64,000 bases of DNA, from contig JBANSL010000008.1 of the NCBI GenBank assembly GCA_037127255.1, positions 7,807,396 through 7,871,395 on the forward strand, written 5' to 3'. The position numbers were made by a program, and so were the translations under genes. How positions within the stretch are numbered: position 1 is the first letter of the stretch; each line of letters begins with the position of its first letter. Under the pieces are notes generated by a model. It was given only the letters and a program-made list of their open reading frames with translations, had not been told where the DNA came from and ran no database searches. Origin of the DNA: Persicaria tinctoria (taxonomy: Eukaryota; Streptophyta; Magnoliopsida; Caryophyllales; Polygonaceae). Positions 57,790 to 64,000 of this stretch are shown one piece after another.

Positions 57790-57791
57790 TA

Positions 57792-60898
<3,107 letters not shown>

Positions 60899-61613
60899 AG
60901 ATGCATACAGTTCAAGGCAAGACTTCTTTTTTCCAATGATCGCTCGTCGGATACTTCAATATGCTGTAGCTTTTCCTAGCGTTCTTTCATGCTTTTGAGT
61001 GGTTCTGGATTTTGAAATGTTTGGATGGAATCGAATGTCGAATAAGGTTGGGTGGTCAGTGGTGTGTGTTTTGTGTTGTAGCTGTTGCAGGCTTTTGCAG
61101 CCTGTAGTTTTGCTACTGCATTTTGTTCTGATTGGGTTTTGTTTCAAGTTTTCTTATGAATGTAAAACTGGGCACATGGCTTCTTCCTTTGCCTTTCATC
61201 GCGGCCTTCGTGGATGAGGTTTTGCGGCCAAAATATAGCTTAGAAACCAGGAATCCAGTTTATGTATTGGTGTGCATATGGAAAAACTTATCTGGGGACT
61301 GGGGTATCAAATCAGATATTGCTATATGATTCACAGCCAACGAAATCAAGCAATGTGAATCAAATTTCATAACCATATTTCCCATCAAACTCTACAAAAC
61401 AATGTCAGAAACAAATGCCTACATATCCCAACCAGATCACCTCAATCAAAAGAGGAAATTGAATCAAAAGGAGTTACAAATTACAATGTTTTCCTATATA
61501 TAATCAATGGGAATGGGAATTGCATCTGCCACGAAATAATAAAAAATAGCTTAATTGTGTGACAGATAAAGTTGCAAACCTGAGCGAAGAGTCTCATGCT
61601 TCGAGCAAACCCC
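60899..61613. other. Region between the convergent SAHH and RALF genes
   Basis: SAHH 3' UTR on the left and RALF 3' UTR on the right, the genes being tail to tail. No further gene. Frames such as 60999-61217 lack any domain. Confidence 0.5.
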
Positions 61614-61943
61614 TCAATGTCCGATGCTCCTAGCACATCTGGTGATCACCTCACAGCCCCGGCTATAACGGTTAGCCTCAGCAGGGCCACAGTTGTAGTA
61701 AGAAGCCCCGGGGGTCAGACAAGGCACCGCATCCCTCCTCAGCGTCTCATAGCTTATATACCTCTTCTGCATCATCAACACTCTCCGGCTCACCTCCGAA
61801 TCCAACTCAAGCTCCTCCTCCGCCAACCCCACCATGTCGCCAGCTTCGGCTTCCCTTGGCAAATCAAGGCCGGAGCTTGCAAGCCCGGCTGAGATTATGA
61901 TGTGGATGTGTAGGAGGAGGATGAGGAGCAAGTGGGTTTTCAT
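61614..61943 (-). CDS. RALF: RALF-like secreted peptide precursor
   Basis: A 109-residue single-exon precursor. Residues 1 to about 22 are a hydrophobic signal peptide. An acidic pro-region follows (EEELELDSE). RRVL at 53-56 is the conserved site cut by a subtilisin-type protease (S1P) in RALF precursors. The mature part has YISY at 62-65, needed for binding to FERONIA-type receptor kinases, and four cysteines at 75, 85, 97 and 103 in the RALF spacing (PCLTPGASYYNC, RGCEVITRC). RALFs are extracellular signals that control growth and apoplastic pH. Nothing is broken. The gene lies tail to tail with SAHH, with about 715 bp between the stop codons. Which RALF subtype is not determined. Confidence 0.95.
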   Translation of the reverse strand: MKTHLLLILLLHIHIIISAGLASSGLDLPREAEAGDMVGLAEEELELDSEVSRRVLMMQKRYISYETLRRDAVPCLTPGASYYNCGPAEANRYSRGCEVITRCARSIGH

Positions 61944-62014
61944 GGGTTTGTGAGTTTGTGAAAATTGGGGGTGTGGTTGGGAGGAGGAAGAGTACTATAA
62001 AGGTGATTGGTATG

Positions 62015-62026
62015 TATTTATATATA
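62015..62026 (-). promoter_or_regulatory. RALF TATA box
   Basis: TATATATAAATA on the minus strand, about 75-80 bp upstream of the start codon. A second, closer TATA-like CCTTTATAG lies at about 61995. Confidence 0.6.
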
Positions 62027-62278
62027 CAAGTGAGGTTCTGGATTCAGTCATATACTCACATGGATACAGAGAGCTAATGTTGAGGTGTTTTTAGGTGGGT
62101 TTCTTGAGATTTGAGAATGACCTATAGCCCTATAGGCTACATATAATTACTATCCATTTTGTATCATAGTTGTTAATGTTAGGTCATCTTGATTTGGACG
62201 GTTCATGTTTGTGCTTTGGAAACATTTGAGGTGAAATAAGTGAATTTTTTTTGCCTATCAATGGTATACATAAATACA

Positions 62279-62365
62279 AATTATTCTGAAATGGCTCATC
62301 GGAAAGAACATATGGGTAGTACCCATAAGTCTCCGGTTTGAACCCCGGATTATTTACCAATTCAA
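62279..62365 (+). mobile_element. Short tRNA-derived SINE-like insertion
   Basis: 87 bp with TGGCTCATCGG (box A-like) and CCGGTTTGAACCCCGG (T-arm with box B and a matching stem). It is flanked by a perfect 16-bp duplication GGTATACATAAATACA (62263-62278 and 62366-62381). A hairpin TATGGGTAGTACCCATA stands where an anticodon arm would be. There is no A tail. It looks like a retroposed tRNA-like sequence, not a functional tRNA gene. Confidence 0.7.
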
Positions 62366-62381
62366 GGTATACATAAATACA

Positions 62382-63437
62382 TAATAATACATGTAATTTC
62401 AACTATATATGAAGTAATTGTGACAATTTTGTAGAACTAATTTGCAGTTGAGAAGATAAAATATTGATTAACATTTAGTATATGTTTCATAAGGGTGTTT
62501 CCCCATTATTAGGGGAAGATAATATAATTATGATCTTTCATTATCAACTTAACCTAATACATAAGCAAACTCACAATTACACAAGCAAGTATGAAGTATT
62601 CACCAATGAAATCCCTTTCCCTCTTACAATGGTTGCACAGCTGTGAATAACTGTACTTGTAATAGCTTGACCAGAAACTCAGACTCCATTAAATCCTCCA
62701 ACTCCTATGCAGCCACTCACATGCCTGTGTTGGCCCAACTAGCTAGGCCCCATGTTGGTTAGTTTAATTTTTGTGTCTCACACTCCCTCTTCTAAATCAT
62801 TTTCAACTTATTATTCCAAATCTATATTTTAAAAAATTTGGCCTATATTTCACATTTACCTTAATAATCTCATTTTCAACTAATCAATAAGTATTTTTTA
62901 AAAACTTTTTACTTATATCTAAATCATAATATATATTTTTTAATATTTTAAAAAAAATTGTTTACCTAAATGGGAATTTCTCCTCAAAGCATCAGCTTTC
63001 ACACCTCTATGACTCTGCGGAATATTATAGCTACCAGTAACTGCTTTCTTTTTTGGAGAATATGTTAAATAAAAAATAAGCTCAAAATTCTCCAGAAACA
63101 TACCTTTTCTCTAAAGTGAGAAGCGATGCTCTAAAGCTTCAAACAAATACTTTTATTTTTATCTTCCTTAGCTTCAAAGGGAGAGTTATTTTTGGTTGTG
63201 CAAACAATTGTGAAATTGACAAGTGGTTGAGTCTATCTAATGTTCTTGCTATCCACACATCTTCGTGACTTCATCTGCCATGAGAAAAATCGACCCTCTA
63301 ACTGTTTGTCATCGAAAGTGATGTATACACCACAACAACAACGAAAACATGTTTGAGCTCATTCCCAACCGAAGGAACAATTTACTAAACTCTTTTTTTT
63401 TTTTGGTGCGAACAATTTACTAAACTCTAAAATGCAA
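62382..63437. other. Intergenic DNA, nothing identified
   Basis: AT-rich. No gene, element end or clear repeat. Confidence 0.5.
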
Positions 63438-63608
63438 GGCCAAATTGCAGAAAACCACCCTTTAAATAGGCTGTTTTGCGTGAAACCACCCCTTAAAACG
63501 AAAATTGCAGAAAACCACCCTTTAAAACCGTTTTCCTTGCAAAGTCACACCCATCACCCAATTTTCGTTAATTAAATGTTAAAATGTGTGGAAATTTAAT
63601 TATACCCC

Positions 63609-63673
<65 letters not shown>

Positions 63674-64000
63674 TTACTCATTTCAATTGATATTAGTTGA
63701 TATTTAACTTTTGACATATTTTTCAAAAGCAAAAAACACTATAAATATAAAAAAAAATGTTGTTTTTTTAAAAATAATTTCATACGTACAAAAAAACTCT
63801 ATAAAAAATTGATGCGTAATTTATGTTTTATACATATAAAAAAAATGTGTAATACTAAGGCTACTTGAAGAAAATATTTTTTTAAAAAAATTAATATTTC
63901 ATATAGTTTTTATTATTCTAAAAATGTATGTGGAATAGTGAACATATTTTTAGAATAATAAAAACTATATAACATATCATTTTTTAAAAATTTATTTTCT
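63438..64000. mobile_element. MULE copy of the 45420 family, cut by the window edge
   Basis: Starts GGCCAAATTGCAGAAAACC and follows the 45420 element closely through the TTA microsatellite and the inner palindrome. It breaks off at the window end, so the right terminal repeat and the target duplication cannot be checked. The left flank ends AAAATGCAA. Confidence 0.88.

Noticed and set aside
62279..62365. Functional tRNA gene
   Set aside because: The T-arm is good, but the anticodon arm has a five-base loop and there is no matching acceptor stem. The flanking 16-bp duplication shows that it is a retroposed insert.

Overview
The window is nuclear DNA of a flowering plant. It has spliced genes with GT..AG introns, a RALF peptide gene, a plant cytosolic-type SHMT, an adenosylhomocysteinase, a UDP-glucuronate 4-epimerase, and dense plant-type transposons (Copia, L1-like LINE with an RNase H tail, Stowaway, Tourist-like, hAT, MULE and Helitron). 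The sequence does not fix the species. A eudicot is my guess, not a result.

Four host genes look complete. (1) A GAE-type UDP-glucuronate 4-epimerase on the minus strand (15835 to 13361), two exons. (2) A cytosolic serine hydroxymethyltransferase on the minus strand (53301 to 49724), five exons summing exactly to 471 codons plus stop. (3) S-adenosyl-L-homocysteine hydrolase on the plus strand (58239 to 60898), three exons summing to 487 codons plus stop. (4) A single-exon RALF-like peptide precursor on the minus strand (61943 to 61614). SHMT and SAHH are divergent neighbours and both serve one-carbon/methyl metabolism. The roughly 4.9 kb between them is filled with transposon debris.

Region by region: 1-3165, AT-rich intergenic DNA with one Stowaway MITE. 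3196-9477, a 6.3 kb Copia element (870-bp LTRs, broken polyprotein) inserted into a Stowaway. 10338-11307, a 297-bp in-frame tandem array made from LINE reverse-transcriptase sequence. 11374-11925, an hAT-like element with a tRNA-like core. 13361-15835, the GAE gene with a Tourist-like MITE in its intron. 16234-18900, Helitron-like DNA carrying a dead short-chain dehydrogenase fragment. 19060-20188, a second copy of the hAT family with two more elements nested in it. 20210-20404, a SINE. 20552-24337, a short-LTR Copia element without gag. 25357-27700, a Tourist-like MITE, a LINE RNase H fragment and an unclassified repeat. About 27.7-33.43 kb, a near full-length L1-like LINE. 34.0-36.8 kb, two repeat families. 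38607-39268, a 5'-truncated LINE with target duplications. 39470-40083, an hAT-like element. 41314-44367, a Helitron carrying pieces of profilin and AP-4 epsilon genes and a Helitron helicase tail. 44.95-49.1 kb, a Tourist-like MITE, a 9-bp-TSD MULE, and Stowaways nested up to three deep. 49.7-53.4 kb, SHMT. 53967-55284, a small Helitron with an inverted repeat and a LINE tail. 56.3-57.8 kb, nested Tourist-like and paired Stowaway MITEs. 58.2-62.0 kb, SAHH and RALF. 62279-62365, a short SINE. 63438 to the end, a second MULE copy cut by the window edge.

No new host system was found. The most unusual structures are the gene-capturing Helitron, the in-frame LINE array, the Copia insertion that left no target duplication, and elements (hAT, Helitron) that carry tRNA-like box A/B sequences. 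All coordinates, splice sites and repeat ends were read by eye.
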